NCBI GenBank assembly: GCA_036850595.1
Contig: CM072153.1
Coordinates: 19,424,169-19,488,168 of the forward strand
From: Rhyacichthys aspro
Taxonomy: Eukaryota > Chordata > Actinopteri > Gobiiformes > Rhyacichthyidae
DNA length: 64,000 bases
Direction: 5' to 3'
The notes under the pieces were generated by a model. That model searched no databases, was not told the DNA's origin, and worked only from the letters and a program-made list of their open reading frames with translations. A program made the translations under genes and the position numbers. Shown piece after piece: positions 50,101-56,099 of this stretch. The first letter of the stretch is position 1; every line of letters starts with the position of its first letter.

Positions 50101-52909
50101 AGACAAAAAGAAAAAAGAAATCAGGGAGTGGAGCTTTAAGCGTTCAGTAAGAGCTTTAAGTGTCATACAAATAATTGAATGCCTCATCAGGGTTGACTAA
50201 TCAAGGTGTGGTATGGTTTTAACTCCAGGACACAGAAGAAAAACCCACTTTTCCGTGTATTCAGATTAAAGATTTGACTTTGTCTCAACAATTAATAATC
50301 AGAGTAATTCATGTCCAGGATAAAAAAGGTTATATAATCTGGATATATGGAGTTAGCAGGGATTTAAAAACACTGAGGTCCAAAAACAGACTGGTGCAGG
50401 GTACTTAAACGCAACACGATCTGCCTTAAATCGAAGTTTGTGCGATCTAAGTTGATCTGAGTGGAAAAAAAGAGGATAGACTACAACCGAGTCAATAATT
50501 TATGGAAAAAACATGCCATTAGTGGGAAAAGGGCTAAACTAAAGTAAATTATATGAGAATCATCAGATCAAACATGAAACAAAGCAGGGTTAGACTTATT
50601 TATAGCCTGGTTAATGGGTAATACTTAATAGATCATACAGTATTAAGTAGATTTGGTCAGATTTTGTATTTAACCAAATACAACAGTTAAGTTTGGACAC
50701 CTATAGCTATCATTTTCCCTCTCCTCTTGCAGAATATATTGCGTCGAAGGCCAGGTTTTGTGGCAGAAATCCATGTCTTCCGCTGAAGCCGTCCTTTTGA
50801 TGACGGCTCTGCTCGTCGGCTAACACTCGACTTAAGAGACGAGCTGCTGAGAGAGGCCGATACCGTCTCCATCTCACGAGGAATGACGGGTGCTCGAGCA
50901 GATGAGGACAGATAGAGCGGGAGGCAGGGCCCTCAGAGTCCCAGATAACACCGAATCAGGCTGAAATAGAATAACGGCTGAGGAAATTCACTGCAACCTC
51001 GGTTAAAGCTGCCGTCCTCCGAGTGAAGACGAACGGGGACAAGAGTCGACGAGGGGTGTTTCCTCTGGAGGAGGCAGGACGGGGTCAAATACAGATTCAA
51101 TTACTTCACTTTTCTGATGCATAAGATTCATTATTATTCATTCAAGTTACCAGTTTGCACAGAAAGTCTATTTCTGACTTAAAAGGCAGAGACATCGACA
51201 GTGAAGAAAGATGTCTGGAACCATTAAGTGTTGCTCTAGAGGCAGACAAAATGGATTTGACCCGTGCCAGAAAACCAATATCTAATCAAACATATTCCAA
51301 AATCAGATATTATAAAGTCAAGCTGCATCTTACGGAACTAATCTATTAATGACCATTAAAAGTTTCTTAAATCGTCATTCTTAATCGTCATTGTAAACCA
51401 GAAACATAACTCTATAACAGCAGACATCTACAGAAGTCTTCAGTGTTCAATATCAATTTAATAAGTTTATAGGGACTGTATAAGACCACACCCTCTGTCC
51501 TTAAACGCTCCATAAGCACAAGGGGAAAAAAAGAAAGACAAGAAAAGAGGAAACTCTCCCTGGACTCCCTCACATTGACGAAGAGTCCATTTTAAACACA
51601 AATAAATCAAAATAAGCCCTTTTAATATTGGCAGGAACAGTTCCATCCATTTACCGTAACATCACATTAGAAACGGATAATACTATTTAAATTAATGATA
51701 TTTTTGCAATTTAATGAGATTTTAGTTTATAATAAAATGGTTAAAAGCTAGCCTGTGTCATTTTGAAGTCTGTCCGCAGTGTCTTTGTCTCTCACAACAT
51801 TTGAGTGGGACGTGGGTGAAGTGTGGACGCAGTCAAAACGATGGTCTTTTCAGAGGCCAGCCATTATCTCAGATAAAAACTGTGGTGGGTGAAGGTTAAA
51901 GATGAAGGAAATGAAGAAAACCTCCTTCACACAAATAGAAAGAGCTGCCTGATCGATTTTTTTATCCGTTTTGGGCCGACACCAGAGATATTTGTAGTTA
52001 CTTTGAGCCATAAAAGCTCAATGACCACCCGGTCCTCAGCAAAAGAGGACGGAGAGACGAGAGGAAACATAAAAGTGATGAAAGTGACTGGTGTTTCTAG
52101 AGATATTGACCTGCAGAAATAACTACAAGCATATAGACCGTGTTTAGCTCATTAGTGGAGACTTTTCTGTTTAATTGTGAATCTGAGATGGACCAAACCA
52201 ACAAAACAAGCAGCAGTTTAGTGTGTTTTAATGTTTTTAGTTTAAGAACTGTCTTTACTGTAGTTTAAAACACTAAAAAAGAAGGTTTAGGCCATTTCTG
52301 AACCACATTTAAGACATTTTATAGTTAAATTGTCAACTGAAATCACCATCAGACCTATTTCTATTAAGGTTATTTATAGACAACAGCTTGTCCCAGCAGG
52401 GCCTCCGTAGATACTTTCAGATGTCAGCTTAAAAGACCAAAAACTACACATCCCACCTTTACATTAAGACTTCTAGACAGTCTTCATCAAGGATTAACGC
52501 AACTAAATCCTACAAAAAGCCTAAACTTTCACCGTAAAAACTACAACTTTTTGTTTTTTAGGACCAAAAGGAGCCTGACACTTGAACTTTTCAGTGAAAT
52601 AAATATAAGTGCAGCAGGTGGGCTCAGTTTTCAAACACTCGTCACACGTTGGAGACGAGACCTCGCGGTGAAGAGTCTGGAGGCAGGTGAATCTCTGAAG
52701 GGCCCCGCTATTTCCCCAGGGGGGGTCTCTTACATCTAACGCGCGATGTTCTCCAAAGAAAAGAGGACTTTAAATGAGACGTGAACTTGTCTTGCCTCAT
52801 AGTAGCTCCTCACGGCGTTGCAGAAAGCTTCATCAGCCACAATCTGCATCTCCCCGTTGAGAAAGGCCAAGAAACGCTCCTTCACCGCCTGCAGCTGCTG
52901 CTTGTTCAC
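1963..52909 (-). CDS. cadps2: cadps2, partial gene (10 internal coding exons; C2 and PH domains)
   Basis: Calcium-dependent secretion activator 2 primes dense-core vesicles for calcium-triggered exocytosis; it is cytosolic and binds vesicle and plasma membrane phosphoinositides and SNAREs. Ten minus-strand exons join with matching phases into 505 codons plus 2 nt: N-terminal helical region (residues about 1-240 of this fragment), C2 domain (about 240-360) and PH domain (about 375-480). Seen directly: highly CAPS-like blocks such as SGGCSANDFREVFKKNIE, SELILSKEQLYEMFQ, NLLMANLESLPVSKGG, KSVAPNRIVYCTMEVEGG and ASDDEQDRVLWVQAMYRAT. Paralogue choice rests on residues I recall as CADPS2-like rather than CADPS-like ([47 protein letters not shown]); a fish-specific duplicate is possible. 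The N-terminal exon (beyond 64000) and the C-terminal half (before 1) are missing. Introns range from 198 bp to 18.5 kb. No frameshift or stop interrupts the exons, so the gene looks functional. Confidence 0.92.
2366..2474 (-). CDS. cadps2: cadps2 exon (PH domain, middle)
   Basis: Encodes [36 protein letters not shown] and the first base of a Gly codon. The acceptor is GTTCTTCCAG and the donor CCAG followed by [21 protein letters not shown] is one of the most conserved stretches of the family. DYCDPQPG has Cys where I recall Thr in mammals. Confidence 0.95.
2785..2851 (-). CDS. cadps2: cadps2 micro-exon (PH domain, first strands)
   Basis: This 67-nt exon completes the split Gly and encodes YLYALGQRVWKRWKRRYFVL followed by VQ. 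The acceptor is TGTGTTTTGCAG and the donor CAG followed by GTAAAT. The basic run KRWKRR lies in the beta1-beta2 loop that in CAPS PH domains contacts PI(4,5)P2. Phases match both neighbours. It is too short to appear as an open frame with its own start. Confidence 0.93.
2852..7212 (-). other. cadps2 intron (4.4 kb)
   Basis: No coding exon seen. It contains a CpG-richer stretch at about 3350-3870, AT-rich low-complexity DNA at about 5500-5650, and a LINE-like 3' tail at 6196-6290. The short open frames in it are not supported by codon pattern or homology. Confidence 0.6.
6196..6290 (+). repeat. LINE-type 3' tail fragment
   Basis: GACAAATTTCCCTCTGGAACAATAAAG resembles the conserved 3' tail of fish non-LTR retrotransposons (TTTCCCTCTGGGACAATAAAG type). 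It is followed by a tract with repeated GAATG/GGATGG. Recognised by pattern only. Confidence 0.4.
7213..7352 (-). CDS. cadps2: cadps2 exon (end of C2, C2-PH linker, start of PH)
   Basis: Encodes VILNPTTNGPKQAEFHRMVV, PKNSQDTDLKIKLAVRMD and KPPNMKHS, plus two bases of a Gly codon. The acceptor is CTGAACCCTCCAG and the donor GTGG followed by [17 protein letters not shown] across the next junction opens the PH domain. The segment after VILNP is the variable linker and is diverged relative to my recollection of mammalian CADPS2, while KLAVRMDKP is conserved. Confidence 0.95.
7884..7995 (-). CDS. cadps2: cadps2 exon (C2 domain, second half)
   Basis: Begins with the last base of the split Gln codon and encodes WGTQGDFTTTHPLPSVKVKL, then [17 protein letters not shown]. 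The acceptor is TTGTAATTCCAG and the donor CGG followed by GTGAGT. It is 112 nt long, entering in phase 2 and leaving in phase 0. The [23 protein letters not shown] block is a near-invariant C2 strand pair in CAPS proteins. Confidence 0.95.
8310..8375 (+). repeat. retroposon 3' tail
   Basis: GCGACCCCCAATGGGACCAAGTGGTAGAAGATAAATAAATAAATGAATGAGTG has the form of a fish LINE/SINE tail (AGTGGTAGAAGAT then a short tandem A/T/G tail). Family not assigned. Confidence 0.4.
8393..9300 (-). repeat. Minisatellite element 1: ~21-bp array, reverse orientation
   Basis: The array spans about 8500-9210 (roughly 34 units by length). On the plus strand the monomers read CTAAAACCTGTTCAAATC with a variable 4-base position. 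On the left are GGCCCTCCAATACATTCAGA and GGTTAAGCCAGTTTTTGC; on the right CATTTCCATAAAAGGAGG and GATGAAACCTTCCATTCC. These flanks recur in inverted order beside other arrays. A longer period of 210 bp is visible inside the array. Confidence 0.85.
9530..9850. other. CpG-rich intronic stretch
   Basis: This is a locally GC- and CpG-rich block (GAGCGTGCGGACGACGAG, GCCGGAGCG, GCCGCGGCGACACCGACAG) inside an AT-rich intron. An open frame runs across it on the minus strand, but it has no splice match to cadps2 and no recognisable protein. It could be a conserved regulatory element or a small CpG island; this cannot be decided from sequence alone. Confidence 0.4.
10893..11405 (+). pseudogene. Decayed Tc1/mariner-type transposase
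   Basis: The leader AAAGTAATTGCCCCCCTTGTTAAATCATGAATTA is typical of fish Tc1-like elements. Then come fragments of a Tc1 transposase read in shifting frames: YQSGKGY, KALG, AIIHK, VNLPKSGRPTKIT, KELQASL, IKARL, FGGGSVMV-like (GGGSVMV with the usual Trp replaced by Arg). There are frame-breaking indels, and the 3' part of the gene including the last catalytic residue region is missing after about 11405. It is a dead fossil copy; no terminal inverted repeats were located. Confidence 0.85.
11560..11990. promoter_or_regulatory. Candidate intronic regulatory block (TAAT-rich)
   Basis: This stretch has balanced base composition and many TAAT/ATTA motifs (TTAATTACGG, GTAATCACCGCTAATCATG, GTAATTACCGCTAACTACG, GCTAATTACGG). 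Such motif clustering without repeats or exons resembles conserved non-coding enhancers. No experimental or comparative support is available here. Confidence 0.3.
12340..12475. repeat. Degenerate SINE/LINE-like fragment
   Basis: TTTATTTAACCAGGA followed by CCCGGGATCGAACCCAGGGGTGCTACAC resembles a common fish retroposon with a tRNA-like box (GGATCGAACCC). It is too degraded to place in a family. Confidence 0.35.
14790..14911 (-). CDS. cadps2: cadps2 exon (C2 domain core)
   Basis: Encodes IVIMEVQGLKSVAPNRIVYC, TMEVEGGEKLQTDQAEASRP and the first two bases of a Gln codon. These are the first beta strands of the C2 domain, which mediates membrane and partner binding in CAPS. The acceptor is TTGTTCACAG; the donor is CA followed by GTGAGT, in phase 2. 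The split Gln is completed by the G starting the next exon, giving [11 protein letters not shown], which favours CADPS2 over CADPS (ASKPTWGTQGDF as I recall it). Confidence 0.95.
14912..15239 (-). other. cadps2 intron (328 bp)
   Basis: A short intron with GT (GTGAAC) and AG ends and AT-rich sequence. Nothing else was recognised in it. Confidence 0.8.
15240..15473 (-). CDS. cadps2: cadps2 exon (78 codons), leads into C2 domain
   Basis: Encodes ERRHPKLVSPDMEALFVEEL, then NLLMANLESLPVSKGG and KSDVVLSFNLE. The last residues begin the C2 domain. The acceptor is TTTGTGTTTAG and the donor GAG followed by GTGAAC; both ends are phase 0. Compared with my recollection of mammalian proteins, PDFKQKLKRS is one residue shorter than the usual EFKLQKLKRS, a small in-frame difference. 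A donor GTGAAC is slightly unusual but the join to IVIMEVQGL is exact. Confidence 0.95.
15474..16306 (-). other. cadps2 intron (833 bp)
   Basis: A GT-AG intron between the 27-codon and 78-codon exons. It contains AT-rich unique-looking sequence with no recognised repeat. Confidence 0.8.
16307..16387 (-). CDS. cadps2: cadps2 exon (27 codons)
   Basis: Encodes LDNVDEQAAQIRRELDGRLQ followed by LAEKISR, a strongly conserved helical segment of CAPS proteins rich in charged heptad-like residues. The acceptor is CTGTGTTTCTCAG and the donor AGG followed by GTGAGG. It joins ...LLYNACQ upstream and ERRHPKLV downstream, both phase 0. This very short exon sits 834 nt upstream (in gene direction) of the next exon. 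Confidence 0.95.
17187..17632. mobile_element. Possible TTTAAAG-ended miniature element
   Basis: The right end GCTAAAAGTTACATGGTGCCCTTTAA is the typical end of fish miniature elements (its reverse complement begins TTAAAGGGCACCATGTAAC). A weaker left counterpart is TTTAAAGCGTCATATTCAG. The left boundary is uncertain. Confidence 0.35.
18483..18600 (-). repeat. LINE-type 3' tail fragment (reverse)
   Basis: The reverse complement of TACATTATTGTCCCAAAATGAAGTTTGTC reads as a LINE tail (CATTTTGGGACAATAATG). The body upstream on the minus strand is not recognisable. Confidence 0.35.
19590..19690 (+). repeat. Partial copy of the 49.6/62.1 kb repeat
   Basis: It shares AAAAAGGAGCGCTCCCATTGGTCGACAC and, further on, GAAACAGCTAAAAAA with the repeats at 49615 and 62053, in the same orientation. 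The rest is diverged or missing. Confidence 0.6.
23012..23840 (+). repeat. Minisatellite element 2: ~21-bp array, forward, with inverted right flank
   Basis: The array spans about 23055-23760 (roughly 33 units), monomer GAACAGGTTTTAGATGGATT and variants (TTGG, ATGA, AAGG at the variable position). The left flank has GTCAAACTCAGG. The right flank GCCAGTTTTTGCCACAAAGTAAATAAAACC is the family's array-end flank but in reverse orientation, so the copy is a composite or fold-back arrangement. The open frames across it are repeat artefacts. Confidence 0.85.
24295..24325 (+). repeat. GAAA microsatellite
   Basis: Short imperfect GAAA/GGAA run (GAAAGAAAGAAAGGAAGAAA). Confidence 0.6.
24895..25000 (+). 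repeat. T/G-rich low-complexity tract
   Basis: Runs of TTTTG, TTTG and TTG repeats lie immediately upstream of minisatellite element 3. When translated they give a false hydrophobic leader fused to the repeat frame. Confidence 0.7.
25034..25813 (-). repeat. Minisatellite element 3: ~21-bp array, reverse orientation
   Basis: The array spans about 25034-25730 (roughly 33 units), with plus-strand units such as CTAAAACCTGTTCAAATCCA. The right flank AAACCAGTTTCCATAAAAGC, then CCCTCACCACTTTGAGTTTGACACCTCTG, is the inverted form of the left flank of forward copies. One plus frame stays open for 207 codons because 21 bp is seven codons; it lacks any ATG. Confidence 0.85.
26160..26480. promoter_or_regulatory. 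Candidate conserved non-coding block
   Basis: Non-repetitive sequence with many developmental-factor-like motifs (AATGGATTTAATGCTG, CATAATGATCAGCATCCG, GATAATGACATTAATATAAATAAG). It is proposed on motif density and lack of repeats only. Confidence 0.25.
28415..29060. mobile_element. TTAAAG-ended miniature inverted-repeat element (~646 bp)
   Basis: The left end TTAAAGGAAACTCCGACTTG and the right end (reverse complement TTAAAAGGAACACTGACTAT) are imperfect inverted repeats with TTAA at both borders, as in piggyBac-type target sites. Internally, GCAATGCATTCTGGG at 28570 and CCCAGAATGCATTGC at 28883 are exact inverted copies of 15 bases. No transposase is encoded, so it is non-autonomous. Confidence 0.55.
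30177..31170 (+). repeat. Minisatellite element 4: ~21-bp array, forward, terminal inverted units
   Basis: The left flank is CAGAGATGTCAAACTCAAAT, GGTGAGGGGCCGCGC and AAGAATCCTTTCAGGGGCC. The array spans about 30361-31079 (roughly 34 units; AGTCAGATTT and AGTGAGATTT variants are common here). After TTTGTTGCAAAAA come two units in reverse orientation (31096-31134), then AAAAATATCACCTTCTAAATG. Confidence 0.85.
32051..33055 (+). repeat. Minisatellite element 5: ~21-bp array, forward
   Basis: The left flank is GTCAAACTCAGAGTGGTGAG and AAGAATCCTTTCAGGGGCCG, then CTTTTATGGAAACTTG. The array spans about 32226-32962 (roughly 35 units), the most regular ATGGATTT-type array in the window. The right flank TTTATCTTTGTAGCAAAAAC, TGGCTTAACCTATAAAACC is the complete form of the flank seen inverted beside element 1. 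Ends near GGAGGGCTTTGAGTTTGA. Confidence 0.88.
33439..33689. mobile_element. Short TTAAAG-ended miniature element (251 bp)
   Basis: The left end is TTAAAGCAACACTGTGTAAC and the right end reads, reverse-complemented, TTAAAGCTACACTATGTAAC. These inverted repeats match at 22 of 24 positions when extended by TTTT. There is TTAA at both borders and no coding capacity. This is a common fish non-autonomous DNA-transposon form. Confidence 0.75.
33917..34249 (-). CDS. cadps2: cadps2 exon, probably exon 3 (111 codons)
   Basis: Encodes GFLKSERVSRMVQSGGCSAN through KFEHQLLYNACQ, a near-canonical block of the N-terminal helical region. The acceptor is TCGTCTTCTTCAG and the donor CAG followed by GTGAGG. 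Length is 333 nt and both borders are phase 0, so the exon can be skipped without a frameshift. From memory of the literature, a CADPS2 transcript lacking exon 3 has been described in mammals and linked to loss of dynactin p150Glued binding; whether fish use it is unknown. The RGDEDARRGPQRAHLSA stretch is the most diverged part and corresponds to a variable linker. The exon is isolated between introns of 17.5 and 18.5 kb. Confidence 0.95.
34430..34545 (-). repeat. Fish SINE/LINE-like fragment
   Basis: CAATTCATTTTAATATCATC followed by ACAACAGAGGGCTTCACAAC, TGTACAGGACAACAGCCCCT and GGGGCAAGGAAAAC has the layout of a widespread teleost retroposon tail. The strand is inferred from the tail-like A/T start and is uncertain. 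Confidence 0.4.
36050..36480. promoter_or_regulatory. Candidate conserved non-coding block
   Basis: Unique-looking sequence with homeodomain/bHLH-like motifs (CAGCTCATTAAACGCC, AGATTATTTTTCCATGG, AATGATTACTG, CTGATTGTTTTTGCATC). There is no repeat or coding signal. Proposed only on texture. Confidence 0.25.
37230..37400. promoter_or_regulatory. Candidate conserved non-coding block
   Basis: Contains TTACTAATGAATCGATCAGC, GCTGGAATTAATTAGGGC and AAATTATTTACACCGCAGCA in a non-repetitive, balanced-composition context. It could be an enhancer; unproven. Confidence 0.25.
38954..39108 (+). repeat. ATTTT/ATTTA pentanucleotide microsatellite (155 bp)
   Basis: Opens with TTTTA units, then TTTAA units, then about five copies of the 10-mer TATTTTAATT, then a longer run of TTTAA units. 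The block structure shows several rounds of slippage. Confidence 0.95.
43955..44000. promoter_or_regulatory. Clustered ACGTG/TGACGT motifs
   Basis: TACGTGACGTG at 43959 and CACGTATGTCACGTATG at 43980 pack several ACGTG/CACGT and TGACG elements into under 40 bp. Such elements are used by CREB/ATF and bHLH factors. It is an isolated motif observation in an intron. Confidence 0.2.
44307..45530 (+). repeat. Minisatellite element 6: ~21-bp array, forward, longest copy
   Basis: The left flank is GCGTCAGACTCAAAGTGGTG, AAGAATCCTTTCAGGGGCCG and TTTATGGAAACTGG. The array spans about 44444-45420 (roughly 46 units), with many units carrying GATTTAGATGAATT and GATGTGAACCAG variants. It is interrupted by irregular stretches at 45045-45090, 45312-45365 and 45415-45455. 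After TTTGTAGCAAAAA there are inverted units at 45470-45506. Confidence 0.85.
47565..47645. repeat. Possible DNA-transposon end
   Basis: ACTGGACCTTTCACACCTGA and GTCTGGACCAAAAAAGACAG, then GTGTGAAAATGCCCTAAAG resemble the repeated ends of a fish DNA transposon (GGACCAAA... GGTGTGAAAGCACCCTAA). Identification from memory; boundaries unknown. Confidence 0.3.
49615..50142 (+). mobile_element. Miniature element family B, copy 1
   Basis: It starts near AGACTGTATATGATTTTTTT and ends at AAATCAGGGAGTGGAGCTTTAAG; these are weakly complementary ends (compare TTAAAGAGACTGTACCTGAT at copy 2 with reverse-complement CTTAAAGCTCCACTCCCTGAT). It shares a long body with 62053-62592, including TAGATGAGAACCTCTATTCA, GCTCCCATTGGTCGACACTT and GCTAAGCTAACGCTAAAC. 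No coding capacity. Confidence 0.6.
52796..52909 (-). CDS. cadps2: cadps2 exon, probably exon 2 (38 codons), GC splice donor
   Basis: Encodes VNKQQLQAVKERFLAFLNGE through NAVRSYYE, the conserved segment after the acidic N-terminus of CAPS proteins. The acceptor is a pyrimidine-rich tract ending TGTCTCAG just 5' of GTGAAC. The expected GT donor is absent: the exon ends TACTATGAG and the intron begins GCAAGA, a good match to the GC-AG class. With this donor, E joins directly to GFLKSERV of the next exon, matching the family (YYE then a residue then FLKSDRV). The next possible GT, 9 nt further on (CAA then GTTCAC), would add three residues (A-R-Q) in frame and is a poorer site. Phase 0 at both ends. 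The preceding exon is not in the window, so the intron upstream is at least 11 kb. Confidence 0.9.
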
Positions 52910-53094
52910 CTGAGACACAAGACAAGAGGTAAATGCAGTGGAAAGTGTAGCACAGAGTCACACAATTAAGCTCAAAAATGCCCCTTTGCATGTTTTTTAG
53001 AAGCTCCTGATATACTTTAGTGTGTAACATGTTGGTCAGTGTCAAAAACAAGCAATAAGGCGGAGTATGACACAGACAAAAACAAGGAAAAGGT

Positions 53095-53175
53095 TTATTA
53101 ATCAATCAAACTTTAAATGCACATAGCTCTTTTGATACAGCTCAAAGTGCTTCACAACAGAAAATGATTAAATAA
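53095..53175 (-). repeat. Fish retroposon tail
   Basis: TTAATCAATCAAACTTTAAA then GCACATAGCTCTTTTGATACAG and CTCAAAGTGCTTCACAACAG closely follows a widespread teleost repeat (AATCAAACTTTATTTGTATAGCAC... CTCAAAGTGCTTCACA). Confidence 0.55.
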
Positions 53176-53873
53176 ACAGTTAAAAAAAACACTGGTGGCT
53201 TTGTTTCACTTTATTTCACTTAAACAAATGTATAAAATGAATAATTATAGCAATATTTATAATGAATGCTCCTCAGATGATCAGAGTTTTCCTGATTTTG
53301 TTGTGTTTATGTGCTTTAAACTCAGAAGATCTCAATGAAGTATAAACGTTGCTGTTCACAGACACAATTAGGAGTTTTTAAACATGTTTTAGCATTTAAA
53401 AAAGTACAAGTGAGATGCTGTGTTAACTAAACTACTCCTATATTTCACGCTAATTGAATTAAAAAGCTTTTACTTCACGTCACTATTATGTAATTAACCA
53501 CTTCCATCCTTCTTTGCTGGTGTTTTGATGAAGCATAAGATCCACAAAGTCAGAAAATCGCATTATTTTTGCAGTATTTTATTAAATTAGCGACAACTGA
53601 GGCCCTGACTACACGTGCACAGACAGACAGACACTACAGTATGAGACGTCGGAGTTTATTTTGCTTTGGCAGCGCTAATTTCATCAACAGCAGTGAGTCA
53701 GGAAATAAAAAGCTGATAATGATGATGATTCATGGATTTGGAACGATGATGAGGTGATGAAAACGCAGAGTTCACTTGTAAACATGTCATTAGTCCTAAT
53801 AGAGTCTGAATCAAAGATGATATGGTTGTTCTCGACATTAAACCAGATGTACTAATAATATAATACGGTGATA

Positions 53874-54885
53874 AGGTGATAAGAATCCTTCCAGGGGTTG
53901 AAGATGGTGAGTTTTACAAAGGTTTTTTTCTTTTATGGAAACTGGTTTTAGTTGGATTCGAACAGGTTTCATATATCTTTGTAGGATTTGAAGTTGGATT
54001 TGAATGGATTTTATTTGGATTTTAATAGGTTAGAGTTGGATTTCAAAAGGTTTTATTTGTATTTGAACAGGTTTTAGATCAACTTGAACGGGTTTTAGTT
54101 AGATTTGAACAGGTTTTTGTTAGATCTGAACAGGTTATAGTTGGATCTGAACAGGTTTTTGTTGGATTCGAGCAGGTTATAGTTGGATCTTAACAGGCTT
54201 TAGTTGGATTTGAACAGGTTTCATATATCTTTGTTGGATTTGAATAGGATTTTGATGTATTTAAACAGGTTTTAGTTGCATTTGAAAAGGTTTTATTTGG
54301 ATTTAAACAGGTTAGAAATTGATTTTAAAAGGTTTTATTTGTATTTGAACAGATTTTAGTTAGATTTGAACAGATTTTAGTTAGATTTGAACAGATTTTA
54401 GTTAGATTTGAACAGATTTTAGTTAGATTTGAACAGATTTTAGTTAGATTTGAACGGGTTTTAGTTAGATTTGAACGGGTTTTTGTTAGATTTGAACGGG
54501 TTTTTGTTGGATTTGAACAGGTTTTTGTTGGATTTGAACAGGTTTTTGTTGGATTTGAACAGGTTTTAGTTAGATTTGAACAGGTTTTAGTTAGATTTGA
54601 AATTATTTTAGTTAGATTTGAACAGGTTTTTGTTAGATTTGAACGTGTTTTTGTTAGGTTTGATGGGTTTTTGTTGTATTTGAACAGGTTTTAGAAGGAT
54701 TTTAACAGGTTTTAGTTGAATTTTAACAGATTTTAGATATCTTTGCAGTAAAAAGTGGCTTAAGATTTAATAAAAAATGAAATAAACCTGTTCAAATCCA
54801 AATAAAACCTGCTCAAATCCAGTAACAAACCTAAACCAAAAATATCCGCTTCTAAATGTATTGAAGGGCCACATAAAACACTGCA
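53874..54885 (+). repeat. Minisatellite element 7: ~21-bp array, forward, with homogenised sub-block
   Basis: The left flank is AAGAATCCTTCCAGGGGTTG and TTTTATGGAAACTGG. The array spans about 53944-54737 (roughly 38 units). At 54340-54560 consecutive units are nearly identical and change step by step (ACAGATTTTAGTTAGATTT, then ACGGGTTTTAG, then ACGGGTTTTTG, then ACAGGTTTTTG with TTGG). Inverted units follow at 54785-54822, then AAAATATCCGCTTCTAAATG and AAGGGCCACATAAAAC. Confidence 0.88.
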
Positions 54886-56099
54886 AATCAAATGACTGAC
54901 AACTCACTTTGGAAGGCGTAAACATGTCTGTTTTTGTGTGTTCACATGAATAAAAACATCATGAACATGTGGCCAGGCCCATATTATGCCATTTCATAAA
55001 GGTCAGTCCATTCACAATGCGCCCGGCTCTTGATTTGATTTTCTAACACTTGTGTGGCCCTGAATCTGCTTGAGTTTGCCACTTCTGGTTTGAGTGGAGA
55101 GGTGTCAACAGAGAAGGATGTATTCAATTGGAAACAGATGGAGAAGATGAGTGGAGGCAGGACGGATGAGACGAGGAGCTAAAGTCGGAGATGAGGCGCT
55201 TTGTTCGGCCGTTTCTGACAAGAAGCTCATTACGGAACAAATGTTTCTCATTATCAAAGTGACTGAACGGGAGACCGGAGGAAGACGGATCGCTCGGATG
55301 ATTATCACCGCAACAAGAAGTTCAAAGACTGATAGTGTCGCTCAAAAAGAAAAGAGAACGACGGCTTTAATCGTTAACAAAACACTGCATTTAACGTACC
55401 TCACTGAAGAAAAAGAAGGTAGCTCTTTAAACAGATGCAATATTTTACTCATTAACAGCTTTATGTTTACATTTTTACAGACTACTCCATTTATATGGCA
55501 TTATTCTGGTAACTTTAAAGATAAATAAATGCCTTTAGTTTCCAGGTAAATAAGACAGATGTAAAAAGTTGGGTTGTTATAATACAAATAGGCTACACTC
55601 CAACAAAATAAATGTCTGTAGTCGTATAAAACAGGACTTGAAACTCTCTTATCCACTGGTTGCACTGGTTCAAATAATGTAACTGAGGAAAAAACAATCA
55701 TTTATTACTTGTTTTTATTTGTTACTTGTTTTCCATGAGATTCTGGAAGTGCACTACATTGCTGCTGTTATTTATAATATTATTTCTGTTTATTTTAAGG
55801 ATAATTTACTGTTCTGTTCAATAAATCCAACATATTTCCAAAGTCAATAATCGTGTAAAATAATGGTAACTTCAATAATCAACAACAATAACAATCATTT
55901 CAACAGATAATATGCAATGAGTCAATATTTTAACACAAACAGTCGTGTTGTGTGAAATAGAAAAGCTGTTTTGTTGTTGTTGCAGCTAAGACACAAGGTT
56001 TTTCAATTCTGTGGTGATATATTATTATCTAGTGATATTCAATAAGCAAATGTTAGCTTTCAGTGAGATTGTATGTGACTGCGAGGCCCTCTCTAAAGC

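Larger units (their letters stand above)
34250..52795 (-). other. cadps2 intron (18.5 kb), GC-AG type
   Basis: Begins GCAAGA (minus strand, from 52795) and ends TTCTTCAG at 34250. It holds a retroposon tail (34430-34545), candidate conserved blocks (36050-36480, 37230-37400), a pentanucleotide tract (38954-39108), minisatellite element 6, a possible transposon end (47565-47645) and a miniature element (49615-50142). Other stretches, including 39110-44300, 45540-47560 and 50150-52790, show no recognisable gene or repeat. Confidence 0.65.

Noticed and set aside
52736..52795. Exon continuing past YYE as ARQVHVSFK
   Set aside because: The family sequence continues with a residue then FLKSD, supplied by the exon at 34249. 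A GC donor explains the join better.
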